Shown: positions 1 through 9,172, counted from the stretch's first letter. The stretch: 64,000 nt of DNA from Dyella sp. 2HG41-7 (GCF_021390675.1 NZ_JAJEJV010000004.1:3348001-3412000), one strand, 5' to 3'. The notes: generated by a model from the sequence alone, not told the origin. A program made the numbers and translations.

Positions 1-1
1 C

Positions 2-514
2 TCATAAACGCAACCTCGGCGCAGCGCGGCGCAAGGTCGCGCGAATCGCCCATATCGACAAAAGGGTAAACCAAATCAAGGTCCAGACCGGGATGGGCAA
101 GCCAAGAACGGGTTGCACATCATGGCAATCGCGCGAGCCGGTGTACGCGATTTTGAACACTTTGACGATGGGGAACGTGCTGAGCATGTAATCCATGCTT
201 GCGCCGCAATCCGGCAACTGGTCTACCGGCAACGACTGAACCCACAAATGTCGCACGGCCATCGCCATGCCAAATACGCCACCCACCAGCGCTAGACCGG
301 TGTATATCCAACGACCTCCAGCTCTCGGCCCATGGATGGCGCCGAGCAAAAAGGCAATGGCCATCACCACGAAGCCGGCCCGCTGAAACCAGCACAACGG
401 ACACGGGCTCATATTCAGGACATATTGCGCGTAAAACGCAAAGCCGAGCAGCGCGGCGCAAATCAGGAAGCCGGCGAAGAAACTGACGCGGTACGACCAG
501 CGAAGTGGGTTCAT
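2..514 (-). CDS. dsbB: Disulfide bond formation protein B (DsbB)
   Basis: Inner-membrane oxidoreductase that reoxidises periplasmic DsbA and passes the electrons to quinone. The 170-aa product has four hydrophobic segments. The first periplasmic pair is CPLC at residues 38-41, and a second cysteine pair lies in the next periplasmic loop (PDC and RDC motifs), as expected for DsbB. The ATG at 514 gives the normal family length; the longer open frame upstream adds 29 non-conserved residues. It has no clear Shine-Dalgarno of its own and overlaps the stop of a short leader ORF at 511-546. It lies downstream of rplQ on the same strand, behind a hairpin at 601-632. Confidence 0.95.
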   Translation of the reverse strand: MNPLRWSYRVSFFAGFLICAALLGFAFYAQYVLNMSPCPLCWFQRAGFVVMAIAFLLGAIHGPRAGGRWIYTGLALVGGVFGMAMAVRHLWVQSLPVDQLPDCGASMDYMLSTFPIVKVFKIAYTGSRDCHDVQPVLGLPIPVWTLIWFTLLSIWAIRATLRRAAPRLRL

Positions 515-546
515 GGCAAACAATCGTGGGGCGGGAACGACGACAT
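511..546 (-). CDS. Putative 11-codon leader ORF coupled to dsbB
   Basis: An ATG at 546 sits 4 nt after a purine-rich AGGAGAGG element and opens 11 codons. Its TGA overlaps the dsbB ATG in an ATGA arrangement. dsbB itself lacks a good ribosome binding site, so translation of the mini-ORF could deliver ribosomes to dsbB by termination-reinitiation. This is inferred from geometry only. The peptide (MSSFPPHDCLP) has no recognisable family. Confidence 0.35.
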   Translation of the reverse strand: MSSFPPHDCLP

Positions 547-600
547 TATCCTCTCCTCGGCACGCTGTCAGCAGCCGTTTGACACAGTCTCCAGAAAGCA

Positions 601-632
601 CAAACCCCGCCTGGTTGCCCAGCCGGGGTTTG
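601..632 (-). terminator. Hairpin after rplQ, possible alpha-operon terminator
   Basis: A perfect 9-bp stem (601-609 with 624-632) lies about 30 nt after the rplQ stop and before dsbB. On the minus strand only a weak T-rich stretch follows, so termination may be partial. Confidence 0.55.
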
Positions 633-663
633 CGTTTGGACGGCCAAATTGGCTTGAACCGAA

Positions 664-1047
664 TTACTCGGCGTCGGCGCCTTCAACGCGCGGACGGTCG
701 ACCAGTTCCACGTAGGCCATCGGCGCATTGTCGCCAGCGCGGAAGCCGCACTTGAGGATGCGCAGGTAGCCGCCGGGACGCTCGCGGTAACGCGGGCCGA
801 GTTCGACGAAAAGCTTGCCCACGGCCTGCTTGTCGCGCAGACGCGCAAACGCGAGGCGGCGGTTGGCCACGCCATCGACCTTGGCGAGCGTGATCAGCGG
901 CTCGGCAATACGGCGCAGTTCCTTGGCCTTCGGCAGGGTCGTGCGGATCAGCTCGTGCTTGATCAGCGACGACGCCATGTTCTTGAACATCGCTTCGCGA
1001 TGGCTGCTGGTACGGTTGAGCTTACGCCCAGATTTCATGTGACGCAT
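664..1047 (-). CDS. rplQ: 50S ribosomal protein L17
   Basis: Large-subunit protein near the peptide exit tunnel. The 127-aa product opens with [12 protein letters not shown], close to the canonical L17 start, and carries the usual TSSHR motif and a charged C-terminal tail (VEGADAE). It is the last gene of the alpha cluster (rpsM-rpsK-rpsD-rpoA-rplQ). A 244-bp gap containing two perfect hairpins separates it from rpoA, so its dosage could be set independently of rpoA. Confidence 0.97.
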   Translation of the reverse strand: MRHMKSGRKLNRTSSHREAMFKNMASSLIKHELIRTTLPKAKELRRIAEPLITLAKVDGVANRRLAFARLRDKQAVGKLFVELGPRYRERPGGYLRILKCGFRAGDNAPMAYVELVDRPRVEGADAE

Positions 1048-1153
1048 GATGAGGATCTCTTTGTCTGTTGTTATGAAAAACCGGTCACGATGGCCGGCTT
1101 TCCGCGGGTTACCCGCTGTCTAAGCCCTTGGTGAAACGGGCTCTTATAAGAGC

Positions 1154-1171
1154 GCGGCCATGGATGGCCGC
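1154..1171. repeat. Palindromic GGCCATGGATGGCC-type hairpin, copy 1
   Basis: Perfect 7-bp stem with a TGGA loop in the rpoA-rplQ gap. The same core recurs at 6775-6794 in the rplF-rplR gap, which suggests a small dispersed palindromic element. Confidence 0.5.
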
Positions 1172-1256
1172 TTCTGATGCGAGAACAGTGCAGGAAAAGC
1201 ACACTCGCGATCACTTACCTGTTACGGCGATCAAGGACGATCGCACCAGTAACGCT

Positions 1257-1285
1257 GCAGCCGCAGTCTTATCGACTGCGGCTGC
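1257..1285 (-). other. 12-bp perfect hairpin directly after rpoA
   Basis: Arms 1257-1268 and 1274-1285 pair perfectly around a 5-nt loop, six bases past the rpoA stop. No T-run follows on the minus strand. It is more likely an mRNA-stabilising or processing structure, or a factor-dependent attenuation site, than a simple intrinsic terminator. Confidence 0.5.
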
Positions 1286-1291
1286 GGTACA

Positions 1292-2290
1292 TCAGCCCAG
1301 CTGCATGCCGTGCGACAAGCCCGGCGGCGGCCAGTTTTCCAGCTTCATGCCCAGGGCGAGACCACGCACGCCGAGGACATCTTTGATTTCCGTGAGCGAC
1401 TTTTTGCCAAGGTTCGGCGTCTTCAGCAGCTCCACTTCGGTCTTCTGCACGAGATCGCCGATGTAGTAGATGCTCTCGGCCTTCAGGCAGTTCGCCGAAC
1501 GCACGGTGAGCTCCAGATCGTCGATCGGACGGAGCAACAGCGGATCGAAACCGCCCTTTTCCGCCTTGTCCGTGGCGCTCTCGCGGCGCGAGAAGTCACC
1601 GAACACCGACAACTGATCGTTGAGGATTTCAGCGGCTTTGCGAACCGCATCTTCCGCACCGATGGTGCCGTTGGTTTCGATGTCCAGCACGAGCTTGTCG
1701 AGGTTGGTGCGCTGCTCGACACGAGCGGCGTCCACTTCGTAAGCCACGCGCAGCACCGGCGCGAACGACGCGTCGAGTTGCAGGCGACCGATCGGGCGAG
1801 CTTCGTCATCGGGATGCTGACGCGAGCTGGCCGGCTGGTAGCCGACGCCGCGACGCACCTTCAGACGCATGTTCAGCGCGATGTCCTTGGTGAGGTGGCA
1901 GATCACGTGTTCCGGGTTAATGATCTCCACCGAGTGATCGACGGCGATGTCGCCGGCCGTGACCACACCCTTACCTTTCTTGGCCAGGGTCAGGGTGACT
2001 TCGTCACCCGTGTGCTGACGAATCGCCACTTCCTTGAGGTTCAGCAGGACTTCGATCACGTCCTCCTGCAGACCTTCCAGAGTGGTGTACTCGTGCAGCA
2101 CGCCATCAATTTCTACCTCGACGATGGCGCTGCCAGGGATCGAGGAGAGCAGCACGCGACGGAGCGCGTTGCCCAGGGTGTGACCAAAGCCGCGCTCGAG
2201 CGGCTCAACCACCACCTTGGCGCGATTCGGTCCGAGCTGCTCGACGTTGAGGCCTCGCGGCCGCAACACGCTAGTTGACGAAACTGCCAT
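1292..2290 (-). CDS. rpoA: DNA-directed RNA polymerase subunit alpha
   Basis: 332 aa (E. coli 329). The N-terminal domain (about 1-235) dimerises and assembles beta and beta'. It shows the typical [20 protein letters not shown] segment. After a linker, the C-terminal domain (about 250-325) carries the helix-hairpin-helix [18 protein letters not shown] that contacts UP elements and activators. The start at 2290 gives the conserved [13 protein letters not shown] lead. It follows rpsD by 16 bp and clearly belongs to the alpha operon. Confidence 0.99.
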   Translation of the reverse strand: MAVSSTSVLRPRGLNVEQLGPNRAKVVVEPLERGFGHTLGNALRRVLLSSIPGSAIVEVEIDGVLHEYTTLEGLQEDVIEVLLNLKEVAIRQHTGDEVTLTLAKKGKGVVTAGDIAVDHSVEIINPEHVICHLTKDIALNMRLKVRRGVGYQPASSRQHPDDEARPIGRLQLDASFAPVLRVAYEVDAARVEQRTNLDKLVLDIETNGTIGAEDAVRKAAEILNDQLSVFGDFSRRESATDKAEKGGFDPLLLRPIDDLELTVRSANCLKAESIYYIGDLVQKTEVELLKTPNLGKKSLTEIKDVLGVRGLALGMKLENWPPPGLSHGMQLG

Positions 2291-2306
2291 GCAGGGCTCC
2301 GGTTAA

Positions 2307-2933
2307 TTACTTCGAATAAAGCTCGACAATCAGCGCTTCGTTGATGTCGGTCGGCAGGTCGGCGCGATCCGGCACAGACTTGAACGTGCCCGCGAACTTC
2401 TTGCTGTCCACTTCCACCCACTGCGGACGCAGATCCATCGTGTCGAACACGGTGCCTGCTTCCTGGATGCGCAGCTGGTTGCGTGCGCGTTCGCTCACGG
2501 CAACTTCGTCGCCCGGGCGAACCTGGTAGGACGGAATGTTGACCTTCTTGCCGTTGACCAGGATGGCCTTGTGCGACACGAGCTGACGAGCCTGGGCGCG
2601 CGTGACGGCGAAACCCATGCGGTAAACGACGTTGTCCAGACGGCTTTCGAGCAGACGCAGCAGGTTTTCACCGGTGTTGCCCTTGAGGGTCGACGCCTTG
2701 GTGTAGTAGTTGCTGAACTGACGCTCGAGCACACCGTAGATGCGCTTGACCTTCTGCTTTTCACGCAGCTGGACAGCGTAGTCGGACAAACGCGCGCGCT
2801 TGTTGGCGCCATGCTGGCCGGGCTTGTTCTCCAGTTTGCATTTGGAGTCGATAGCGCGCGCCGGGCTCTTCAGGCTCAGATCCGAACCTTCGCGACGCGC
2901 GAGTTTGCAGGTAGCTCCACGATAACGTGCCAT
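2307..2933 (-). CDS. rpsD: 30S ribosomal protein S4
   Basis: 208-aa small-subunit assembly protein that binds the 5' domain of 16S rRNA. It has the N-terminal [16 protein letters not shown] region and the S4 RNA-binding domain (about residues 97-160, [20 protein letters not shown]). In enterobacteria S4 is the translational repressor of the alpha operon. No pseudoknot leader was identified here, so conservation of that control is unproven. It lies 11 bp after rpsK. Confidence 0.98.
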   Translation of the reverse strand: MARYRGATCKLARREGSDLSLKSPARAIDSKCKLENKPGQHGANKRARLSDYAVQLREKQKVKRIYGVLERQFSNYYTKASTLKGNTGENLLRLLESRLDNVVYRMGFAVTRAQARQLVSHKAILVNGKKVNIPSYQVRPGDEVAVSERARNQLRIQEAGTVFDTMDLRPQWVEVDSKKFAGTFKSVPDRADLPTDINEALIVELYSK

Positions 2934-2944
2934 GGTTGTGCTCC

Positions 2945-3331
2945 TTAGACGCGACGCTTCTTGGGGGGACGGCAGCCGTTATGCGGAATCGGCGTGACAT
3001 CGATGATGTTGAGAACCTTGTAGCCGAGCGCGTTCAACGAACGCACTGCCGACTCGCGGCCCGGGCCTGGGCCCTTGATACGCACTTCCACCGTCTTCAC
3101 GCCGTAGTCGCCCGCAGCGCGGCCAGCCTTTTCGGCTGCAACCTGAGCAGCGAACGGGGTCGACTTGCGCGAACCGCGGAAACCCGCGCCGCCGGCAGTC
3201 GCCCACGACAGAGCATTGCCCTGGCGGTCGGTGATGGTAACGATGGTGTTGTTGAAGGATGCCTGCACGTGGGCCACCGCATCGGTGACAACACGCTTGA
3301 CTTTCTTCTTGGTCTTAACTGGCTTTGCCAT
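2945..3331 (-). CDS. rpsK: 30S ribosomal protein S11
   Basis: 128-aa platform protein of the small subunit, involved in mRNA path formation with S7. It has the lysine-rich N-terminus ([13 protein letters not shown]), the central [16 protein letters not shown] segment and the conserved tail with [14 protein letters not shown]. It sits 29 bp after rpsM and 11 bp before rpsD in the alpha operon. Length is normal for the family. Confidence 0.98.
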   Translation of the reverse strand: MAKPVKTKKKVKRVVTDAVAHVQASFNNTIVTITDRQGNALSWATAGGAGFRGSRKSTPFAAQVAAEKAGRAAGDYGVKTVEVRIKGPGPGRESAVRSLNALGYKVLNIIDVTPIPHNGCRPPKKRRV

Positions 3332-3360
3332 GTTCGGAATCCAAATCTCTTAAGAAGCGA

Positions 3361-3717
3361 TCACTTCTTGATCGCACGACGCGGACCCTTACGGGTGCGT
3401 GCGTTGGTACGCGTGCGCTGGCCGCGCACCGGCAGGCCACGGCGGTGGCGCAGACCGCGGTAGCAACCCAGGTCCATCAGGCGCTTGATGGCGATGCCGA
3501 CTTCACGGCGCAGATCGCCTTCCACCACGTATTTGGCGATTTCGTGGCGGATCTTCTCCACCTCGCCTTCGCTGAGCGATTTGATCTGCACGTTCGGGTT
3601 TACACCCGCCGATTCACAGACCTTCTTGGCCCGGCTGCGGCCGATGCCATAGATGCTCTGCAGGCCAACCCAGACGTGCTTCTGGACCGGCAAATTGACA
3701 CCCGCAATGCGCGCCAT
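3361..3717 (-). CDS. rpsM: 30S ribosomal protein S13
   Basis: 118-aa head protein that contacts the P-site tRNA and forms bridges to the 50S. The frame is open 14 codons further upstream, but [10 protein letters not shown] is the conserved start and has a GGAGAAAGTAC ribosome binding site, so the ATG at 3717 is chosen. It has an H2TH-like region and a basic tail ending GPRRAIKK. It is the first gene of the alpha group and follows secY directly, without rpmJ between them. Confidence 0.98.
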   Translation of the reverse strand: MARIAGVNLPVQKHVWVGLQSIYGIGRSRAKKVCESAGVNPNVQIKSLSEGEVEKIRHEIAKYVVEGDLRREVGIAIKRLMDLGCYRGLRHRRGLPVRGQRTRTNARTRKGPRRAIKK

Positions 3718-3837
3718 GATGTACTTTCTCCGATGCTTTCTTGCGCGGTAAACGCGCAATTCTAACCTTAATCAAACTGTCAGGAAAGCCCCGCGGCACC
3801 TACGCCGCAGCCTTCCACCCATAACCTACCTGCTGCC
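3718..3837. other. secY-rpsM intergenic region, lacking rpmJ
   Basis: 120 bp where many gammaproteobacteria carry rpmJ (L36, about 38 codons). No frame with L36 features (four zinc-binding Cys/His, KVRASVKK start) is present on either strand. The gap holds a 7-bp hairpin (3741-3747 with 3753-3759) close to the rpsM ribosome binding site. Confidence 0.6.
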
Positions 3838-5160
3838 TCAGCCGCGGCGCAGGTTGGCTTTTTTGAGCAACCCTTCGTACTGGTGGCTGACCAGATGCGC
3901 TTGCACCTGAGCCGTAAAGTCCATCACCACCACCACCACGATCAGCAGCGACGTGCCGCCGAAGTAGAACGGAACATGCCAGGCGTTCTGCATGAACGTT
4001 GGCACCAGACAGACCAGCACGAGGTAGATAGCGCCCACACCGGTCAGACGGGTCATTACGGCATCGATGTACTCAGCGGTCGAGCGACCCGGGCGGATAC
4101 CCGGAATCAGCGCGCCAGAACGCTTGAGGTTGTCGGCCGTGTCCTGCGAGTTGAAAACGATCGCCGTGTAGAAGAAGGCGAACGTAATCACCAAAACTGC
4201 GTAAATGATGTCGTACAGCGGCTCGCCGGGGCTAAGCGCCTGCACCACGTTCTGCAACCAGCGCGACTGGTGGCTGGCATTGCCCCACGTGGCGGCCATC
4301 GCCGGGAACATCAAAATACTGTTCGCGAAGATGGGCGGAATCACGCCGGACATGTTGATCTTGAGCGGCAAATGCGAGGTCTGGTTCATGTACGAACGCT
4401 GCCCGCCGGATCGCCGCGCGTAATTCACGGTAATGCGCCGTTGAGCGCGCTCCATGAACACCACGAACGCCGTGACCGCCAACACCAAGGTCACCACCAT
4501 CACGAGCTTGATCGTGCTCAGCTCGCCGTTGCTCGACATCGACAACGTGTGCGCCACTGCATTCGGCAAACCAGCCACGATACCCGCGAAAATCAGCAGC
4601 GAAATACCGTTGCCGATACCGCGCTCGGTCATCTGCTCGCCCAGCCACATCAGGAACATCGAGCCAGCGGTCAAACCGACGACCGACGACAACACAAATC
4701 CGAAGCCAGGCATGTAGACCACAGGGCCCGCCGGGCCGGTCTGCTTCATCAGCGCGACCGCGATACCGAAGGCCTGGAAGGCCGACAAGCCCACCGTGCC
4801 GATTCGCGTATACATCGTCAGCTGACGCTGACCTGCCTGACCTTCCTTGCGCAGCGCCTGCAGACTGGGGATCACCGAACCCATCATCTGCACCACGATC
4901 GATGCGGAGATGTACGGCACCACGCCCAGCGCAAACACCGACAAACGTCCCAGCGAACCACCCGAGAACATGTTGAACATGTCCAAGATGCCGCCACTCT
5001 GACCGATCAAAGCGCTCATCGCGTCCGGATTCACACCCGGCACCGGAATGAACGAGCCGAGTCTGTACACGATCAACGCACCGATCACGAAGAAGATGCG
5101 TTGACGAAGCTCGGTCAACTTACCGAGCGATCCGACCGATGTGCCTTTGGCTGCGGCCAC
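3838..5160 (-). CDS. secY: Protein translocase channel subunit SecY
   Basis: 440-aa core of the SecYEG channel for Sec-dependent export and membrane insertion. Ten hydrophobic segments are visible. The plug region has the pattern GILDMFNMFSGG, and a cytoplasmic loop carries the RRITVNYARR stretch, both typical of SecY. The C-terminus ends in the conserved QYEGLLKKANLRR. It lies 6 bp after rplO at the end of the spc operon. Its partner gene secE is at 31308-31706. Confidence 0.99.
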   Translation of the reverse strand: MAAAKGTSVGSLGKLTELRQRIFFVIGALIVYRLGSFIPVPGVNPDAMSALIGQSGGILDMFNMFSGGSLGRLSVFALGVVPYISASIVVQMMGSVIPSLQALRKEGQAGQRQLTMYTRIGTVGLSAFQAFGIAVALMKQTGPAGPVVYMPGFGFVLSSVVGLTAGSMFLMWLGEQMTERGIGNGISLLIFAGIVAGLPNAVAHTLSMSSNGELSTIKLVMVVTLVLAVTAFVVFMERAQRRITVNYARRSGGQRSYMNQTSHLPLKINMSGVIPPIFANSILMFPAMAATWGNASHQSRWLQNVVQALSPGEPLYDIIYAVLVITFAFFYTAIVFNSQDTADNLKRSGALIPGIRPGRSTAEYIDAVMTRLTGVGAIYLVLVCLVPTFMQNAWHVPFYFGGTSLLIVVVVVMDFTAQVQAHLVSHQYEGLLKKANLRRG

Positions 5161-5166
5161 GTGTGA

Positions 5167-5598
5167 TTACTCCACGCTGCCGCCGGCAGCTTCGATCGCA
5201 GCCTTGGCGCCGGCCGTAGCCAGCAGACCCGACAGCTTCACGGCGCGGCCGATCTCGCCTTTGGCGACGACCTTGACCTTCTTGGCGCGGCTGTCGATCA
5301 GGCCAGCCTGATGCAGCACGACCGCGTCGATCACGTCGGCCTTCAGATTGGCCAGCTGATACAGGAACACTTCCTGGCTCTCGGCCTTCTTCAGCGAACG
5401 GAAGCCGACCTTCGGCAGGCGGCGCTGCAGCGGCATCTGACCGCCTTCGAAACCGAACTTATGGGTACCGCCGGCGCGAGCATGCTGACCCTTGTGGCCG
5501 CGGCCAGCGGTCTTGCCCAGGCCCGAACCGATACCGCGACCGACGCGCAGGCGCGTCTTGCGCGAACCAGCTGCCGGTTTGATGTCATTCAGACGCAT
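5167..5598 (-). CDS. rplO: 50S ribosomal protein L15
   Basis: 143-aa large-subunit protein that binds 23S rRNA late in assembly. It has the glycine- and arginine-rich N-terminal extension ([20 protein letters not shown] onward), the [10 protein letters not shown] segment and the globular C-terminal half. It lies between rpmD (5 bp) and secY (6 bp). Normal length and position for the spc operon. Confidence 0.98.
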   Translation of the reverse strand: MRLNDIKPAAGSRKTRLRVGRGIGSGLGKTAGRGHKGQHARAGGTHKFGFEGGQMPLQRRLPKVGFRSLKKAESQEVFLYQLANLKADVIDAVVLHQAGLIDSRAKKVKVVAKGEIGRAVKLSGLLATAGAKAAIEAAGGSVE

Positions 5599-5603
5599 GA
5601 TGC

Positions 5604-5792
5604 TTACTCCTCAACCCGCACGAGGTAATAGACCGTGTTGATCAAGCCACGCACCTGCGGGCTGTCCTTCAATTCACGGACGTCGTTGAGCTTGTTCAGG
5701 CCGAGCGCCTTGACGCTCAAGCGATGACGGCTCTGTACACCGCGCAGGCCCTTGACCAGGCGGACGCGGACGGTCTTATCGTTGTTAGCCAT
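5604..5792 (-). CDS. rpmD: 50S ribosomal protein L30
   Basis: 62-aa protein of the short bacterial L30 type with the core [16 protein letters not shown] and the closing [12 protein letters not shown]. Its ATG lies inside the last codons of rpsE, an 8-nt overlap that implies translational coupling. rplO starts 5 bp further on. Confidence 0.97.
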   Translation of the reverse strand: MANNDKTVRVRLVKGLRGVQSRHRLSVKALGLNKLNDVRELKDSPQVRGLINTVYYLVRVEE

Positions 5793-6294
5793 TGCCCATC
5801 ACCTCTTCCACGGTCTTGCCACGCTTCGCAGCGATCTGCTTCGGCGAGGCAACGGCCTGCAGGCCCTTGATGGTGGCGCGCACCAGGTTGATCGGGTTGC
5901 GCGAACCGACAGCCTTGGCCAGCACGTTCTTCACACCGACCACTTCCAGCACAGCGCGCATGGCGCCGCCGGCGATCACGCCCGTACCTTCCGAGGCGGG
6001 CTGCATGAACACGCGAGCTGCGCCGTGGTTGGCCTTGATGGCGTACCACAGAGTGCCGTTGTTCAGGTCGATGCTCACCATGTTGCGGCGAGCGCGGTCC
6101 ATGGCCTTGGAGATGGCGACCGGCACTTCACGCGCCTTGCCATAGCCGAAGCCGACCTTGCCCTCGCCGTCGCCGACCACGGTCAGCGCGGTGAAACTCA
6201 TCTGGCGACCACCCTTGACGGTCTTGGCCACGCGGTTCACGGCAATCAGCTTCTCGAGCAGGCCGTCTGAATTTTCGCGATCAGTAGAAGACAT
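5785..6294 (-). CDS. rpsE: 30S ribosomal protein S5
   Basis: 169-aa protein at the mRNA entry side of the 30S, important for decoding fidelity. It has the N-terminal S5 RNA-binding fold ([20 protein letters not shown]) and the C-terminal dsRBD-like half containing [18 protein letters not shown]. The loop associated with spectinomycin sensitivity in E. coli (around VAKTVKGGR) looks wild-type. It overlaps rpmD by 8 nt. The gap to rplR holds a 5-bp hairpin. Confidence 0.98.
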   Translation of the reverse strand: MSSTDRENSDGLLEKLIAVNRVAKTVKGGRQMSFTALTVVGDGEGKVGFGYGKAREVPVAISKAMDRARRNMVSIDLNNGTLWYAIKANHGAARVFMQPASEGTGVIAGGAMRAVLEVVGVKNVLAKAVGSRNPINLVRATIKGLQAVASPKQIAAKRGKTVEEVMGNG

Positions 6295-6370
6295 AATCTT
6301 TTTCCGTGTGCCCGGACCATCCGGGACTTTTTCTTGCGGCTATGCCGCTTGGAGTTGTTGTTGTAATTGC

Positions 6371-6724
6371 TTAGAACTTGAGGCCGGCTTCACGAGCGGC
6401 ATCGGCAAGCGCCTTGATGCGACCGTGGTAGCGGAAACCGGAGCGGTCGAACGCAACGGCTTCGATGCCGGCAGCCTTGGCGCGCTCGGCGACTGCTTTA
6501 CCGACAGCAGCGGCGGCGGCCAAGTTCTTGGTGCCCTTCAAACCTTCGGCAAGCGACTTCTGCACGGTCGACGCAGCGGCCACCACGTTTTCGCCGGAGG
6601 CGTCGAACACCTGGGCGTAGAGATGTTGGCCGGTGCGATGCACCGACAGACGAGCCACCGCAAGCTTGCGGATGTGAGCGCGCGTGGACTTGGCGCGGCG
6701 CAGACGGGCTTCTTTCTTGTTCAT
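6371..6724 (-). CDS. rplR: 50S ribosomal protein L18
   Basis: 117-aa 5S rRNA-binding protein. The upstream open frame adds 23 unrelated residues. The ATG at 6724 ([15 protein letters not shown]) gives the family length and lies 7 nt after a GGAG. The conserved C-terminal [26 protein letters not shown] pattern is present. It is separated from rplF by 87 bp carrying a palindromic hairpin (6775-6794). Confidence 0.97.
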   Translation of the reverse strand: MNKKEARLRRAKSTRAHIRKLAVARLSVHRTGQHLYAQVFDASGENVVAAASTVQKSLAEGLKGTKNLAAAAAVGKAVAERAKAAGIEAVAFDRSGFRYHGRIKALADAAREAGLKF

Positions 6725-6774
6725 CATGTGTCTCCAGAAAGCGGATCGGCTTTTATGCGGCTCTTTTGAAGAGT

Positions 6775-6794
6775 CTTGGCCATGGATGGCCAAG
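6775..6794. repeat. Palindromic GGCCATGGATGGCC-type hairpin, copy 2
   Basis: Perfect 8-bp stem (6775-6782 with 6787-6794) and a TGGA loop in the rplF-rplR gap. It shares its 14-bp core and the same loop with the hairpin at 1154-1171. Confidence 0.5.
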
Positions 6795-6811
6795 TCTTCG
6801 CGAGGGATCGC

Positions 6812-7339
6812 TTATGCCTTCTTGGCTTCCTTAATGGTGATCTTCTCGCCGGAGTAGCGAACGCCCTTGCCCTTATAGGGTTCCGGCGGACGGTAACCAC
6901 GGATCTTGGCGGCAACTTCGCCCACCAGCTGCTTGTCCGAACCCTTGATCAGGATTTCGGTCTGCGACGGGGTTTCAATGCTGATGCCTTCCGGCGCATT
7001 GAAGACCACCGGGTGGGAGAAGCCCAGGCTCAGGTTCAGCGCCTTGCCGGTCATCGAAGCGCGGTAACCCACGCCGACGAGTTCCAGCTTGCGCTCGTAA
7101 CCTTCGGACACGCCCTTGATCATGTTCGCCAGCAGCGCGCGAGCGGTACCGCCGAACTTGTCCTCGGCGCCTTCGGCGACCTGGATGTTCACGGTGCCGT
7201 TGTCGTTGGCCACCGTCACGCCCGGCAGGGCATGGATGGACAAGGCGCCCTTCGGGCCCTTCACGGCGATGCTGTCTTCTGCAACCTTGAGCTCAACGCC
7301 CTTGGGCAGGGAAATCGGTTTCTTGGCAACACGGGACAT
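6812..7339 (-). CDS. rplF: 50S ribosomal protein L6
   Basis: 175-aa protein near the GTPase-associated centre. It shows the two-repeat L6 fold, with [19 protein letters not shown] at the start and the C-terminal signature [16 protein letters not shown]. It follows rpsH by 10 bp and lies in the middle of the spc operon. Length matches E. coli L6 (177 aa). Confidence 0.98.
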   Translation of the reverse strand: MSRVAKKPISLPKGVELKVAEDSIAVKGPKGALSIHALPGVTVANDNGTVNIQVAEGAEDKFGGTARALLANMIKGVSEGYERKLELVGVGYRASMTGKALNLSLGFSHPVVFNAPEGISIETPSQTEILIKGSDKQLVGEVAAKIRGYRPPEPYKGKGVRYSGEKITIKEAKKA

Positions 7340-7349
7340 CGGAAGCTCC

Positions 7350-7745
7350 TTACGCGACCAGGCCGATGACTTCGCCGCCCACGCCTTGAGCGCGAGCTTG
7401 CTTGTCGGTCAACAGACCGGCGGAAGTCGAGATGATCGAAATACCCAGGCCGCCGAGCACCTTCGGCAGGTCACCCTTGCCGCGGTACACGCGCAGACCC
7501 GAACGGCTGACGCGCTCGATGCGCTCGATGGCCGGACGGCCTTCGAAATACTTGAGCTTGATCTCGAGCACCGGCTTGCCCTCCGCGCTGGAGGTCTTGG
7601 CGTCGAGGATGTAGCCCTCGTTCTTGAGAAGATTGGCCAGGGCCACCTTCAGTTTCGACGACGGTACGTTGACAGTCTGCTTGCCCGTTGCTTGGGCATT
7701 GCGAATGCGCGTAAACAGATCGGCGATGGGATCAGTCATGCTCAT
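7350..7745 (-). CDS. rpsH: 30S ribosomal protein S8
   Basis: 131-aa primary 16S rRNA-binding protein and, in E. coli, the translational repressor of the spc operon. The frame is open 23 codons upstream, but [18 protein letters not shown] is the conserved N-terminus and is preceded by AAGGAAG, so the ATG at 7745 is used. The C-terminal tail has the conserved [12 protein letters not shown] motif. A 223-bp gap to rpsN carries hairpins and a candidate promoter. Confidence 0.97.
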   Translation of the reverse strand: MSMTDPIADLFTRIRNAQATGKQTVNVPSSKLKVALANLLKNEGYILDAKTSSAEGKPVLEIKLKYFEGRPAIERIERVSRSGLRVYRGKGDLPKVLGGLGISIISTSAGLLTDKQARAQGVGGEVIGLVA

Positions 7746-7844
7746 GAAAACTTCCTTCAGAGTGCACCGATATCCGATAAAACCGGAAATCAATATTGAG
7801 TTGTAAGCCGCCATATAAGACGGACTGCGATACGCAGACCGACA

Positions 7845-7873
7845 AGTGTAGCAGCCTTTCCGGCTTTTGCGAA
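7845..7873 (-). promoter_or_regulatory. Candidate promoter upstream of rpsH
   Basis: Minus strand TTCGCA (-35, 7868-7873) and TACACT (-10, 7845-7850) are separated by 17 bp, each matching consensus at 4 of 6 positions. Located 100 bp before rpsH, after two hairpins. Confidence 0.35.
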
Positions 7874-7898
7874 TACCGATGCTTCAAAATCGCATCAG

Positions 7899-7955
7899 CG
7901 ACGGCGTGTCACCACGCCGTCGGGGTTTGGTGTCTTGCCCTTTTAGGGGCAAGAC
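7899..7955 (-). other. Tandem perfect hairpins between rpsN and rpsH
   Basis: Two stems: 9 bp (7932-7940 with 7947-7955, 6-nt loop) and 10 bp (7899-7908 with 7913-7922, TCAC loop). They lie just downstream of the rpsN stop. Only a short TTTT appears several bases after the second stem, so they could be partial terminators or mRNA processing or stability elements. Confidence 0.5.
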
Positions 7956-7968
7956 GACCTTGGAACGA

Positions 7969-8274
7969 TTACCAGCTGGCCTTGCGCAGGCCCGGCACGT
8001 CGCCACGCATGGTGGCTTCGCGCAGCTTGTTACGGCCGAGGCCGAACTTGCGGTACACGCCACGCGGACGGCCCGACAGTTCGCAACGGTTGCGCTGGCG
8101 GCTCGGGCTGGCGTCGCGCGGCAGCTTCTGCAGCTTGGTCTGCGCTTCCATCTTTTCCTCGTAAGAGGACTTCGGATTCAGCACGATCGCCTTCAGTTCG
8201 GCGCGCTTGGCGGCGTACTTCTTGACGAGCTTGGTCCGCTTGATGTCGCGGTTAACCATGGAGGTCTTTGCCAT
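7969..8274 (-). CDS. rpsN: 30S ribosomal protein S14
   Basis: 101-aa S14 of the long, zinc-independent type: it lacks the CxxC...CxxC ribbon and has [21 protein letters not shown] near the C-terminus, ending GLRKASW. It lies between rplE (17 bp upstream) and the unusually long gap before rpsH. Head protein of the 30S, needed for late assembly. Confidence 0.98.
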   Translation of the reverse strand: MAKTSMVNRDIKRTKLVKKYAAKRAELKAIVLNPKSSYEEKMEAQTKLQKLPRDASPSRQRNRCELSGRPRGVYRKFGLGRNKLREATMRGDVPGLRKASW

Positions 8275-8291
8275 AAATCTCTCGCGATCTC

Positions 8292-8831
8292 TTAGTTGCG
8301 GAACGGGAAGCTGAAAGCTTCCAGCAGCGCTTTGGCTTCTTCGTCGGTCTTGGCGGTGGTGGTGATGGAGATATCCATACCGCGCATCGCGTCGACAGCG
8401 TCAAAGTCGATTTCCGGGAAGATGATCTGTTCCTTGATGCCGAAGTTGTAGTTACCACGGCCGTCGAAGGCGCGACCCGACACGCCGCGGAAGTCGCGGA
8501 CGCGGGGCAGCGAGATGTTGATCAGGCGATCCAGGAATTCCCACATGGTCGCGCGGCGCAAGGTGACTTTGCAGCCGATCGGCCAACCGTCGCGGATCTT
8601 GAACGAGGCGACGGAAACGCGCGCCTTGGTCGTGATCGGCTTCTGGCCGGCGATCTTGGCCATGTCGGCCACGGCGTTTTCGAGCACTTTCTTATTGCCC
8701 GCCGCTTCGCCCACGCCCATGTTCAGCGTGATCTTGGTGATGCGGGGAACCTGCATCACGTTGTCGTATCCAAAACGCTCGGTGAGCTTTTGGATGACTT
8801 GTTCTTTGTAAAAGGTTTCAAGGCGCGTCAT
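8292..8831 (-). CDS. rplE: 50S ribosomal protein L5
   Basis: 179-aa 5S rRNA-binding protein at the central protuberance. It has the canonical [31 protein letters not shown]-type start and the [19 protein letters not shown] motif. In E. coli the S8 operator lies near this gene's start; no equivalent structure was resolved here. It is 12 bp after rplX in the spc operon. Confidence 0.98.
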   Translation of the reverse strand: MTRLETFYKEQVIQKLTERFGYDNVMQVPRITKITLNMGVGEAAGNKKVLENAVADMAKIAGQKPITTKARVSVASFKIRDGWPIGCKVTLRRATMWEFLDRLINISLPRVRDFRGVSGRAFDGRGNYNFGIKEQIIFPEIDFDAVDAMRGMDISITTTAKTDEEAKALLEAFSFPFRN

Positions 8832-8843
8832 GACTTGTGTTCC

Positions 8844-9158
8844 TTACGCGTCCAGGACCTCGCCGGACGAACGGAACACGCGGACCTTGCGCCCATCAGA
8901 GAGCGTCTTGGCACCTACGCGTTCACCCTTGTTCGTGGCGGGGTTGAACAGCTGCACATTAGAGATATGGATCGAAGCTTCACGCTCGACGATGCCACCG
9001 GCCTGGTTGGCCTGCGGATTCGGCTTGGTGTGACGCTTGACCAGGTTGACGTTGGAGACGAACACGCGATCGCCCTCAACGCGCAGCACGTCGCCGCGCT
9101 GACCTTTGTTTTTACCGGTGATCACGATGACCTGATCACCTTTGCGGATACGGTTCAT
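8844..9158 (-). CDS. rplX: 50S ribosomal protein L24
   Basis: 104-aa assembly-initiator protein with an N-terminal KOW motif ([20 protein letters not shown]). It binds the 5' end of 23S rRNA close to the exit tunnel. It sits 14 bp after rplN and 12 bp before rplE. Length matches E. coli L24 (104 aa). Confidence 0.98.
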   Translation of the reverse strand: MNRIRKGDQVIVITGKNKGQRGDVLRVEGDRVFVSNVNLVKRHTKPNPQANQAGGIVEREASIHISNVQLFNPATNKGERVGAKTLSDGRKVRVFRSSGEVLDA

Positions 9159-9172
9159 GGTTCTTCTCCGCC

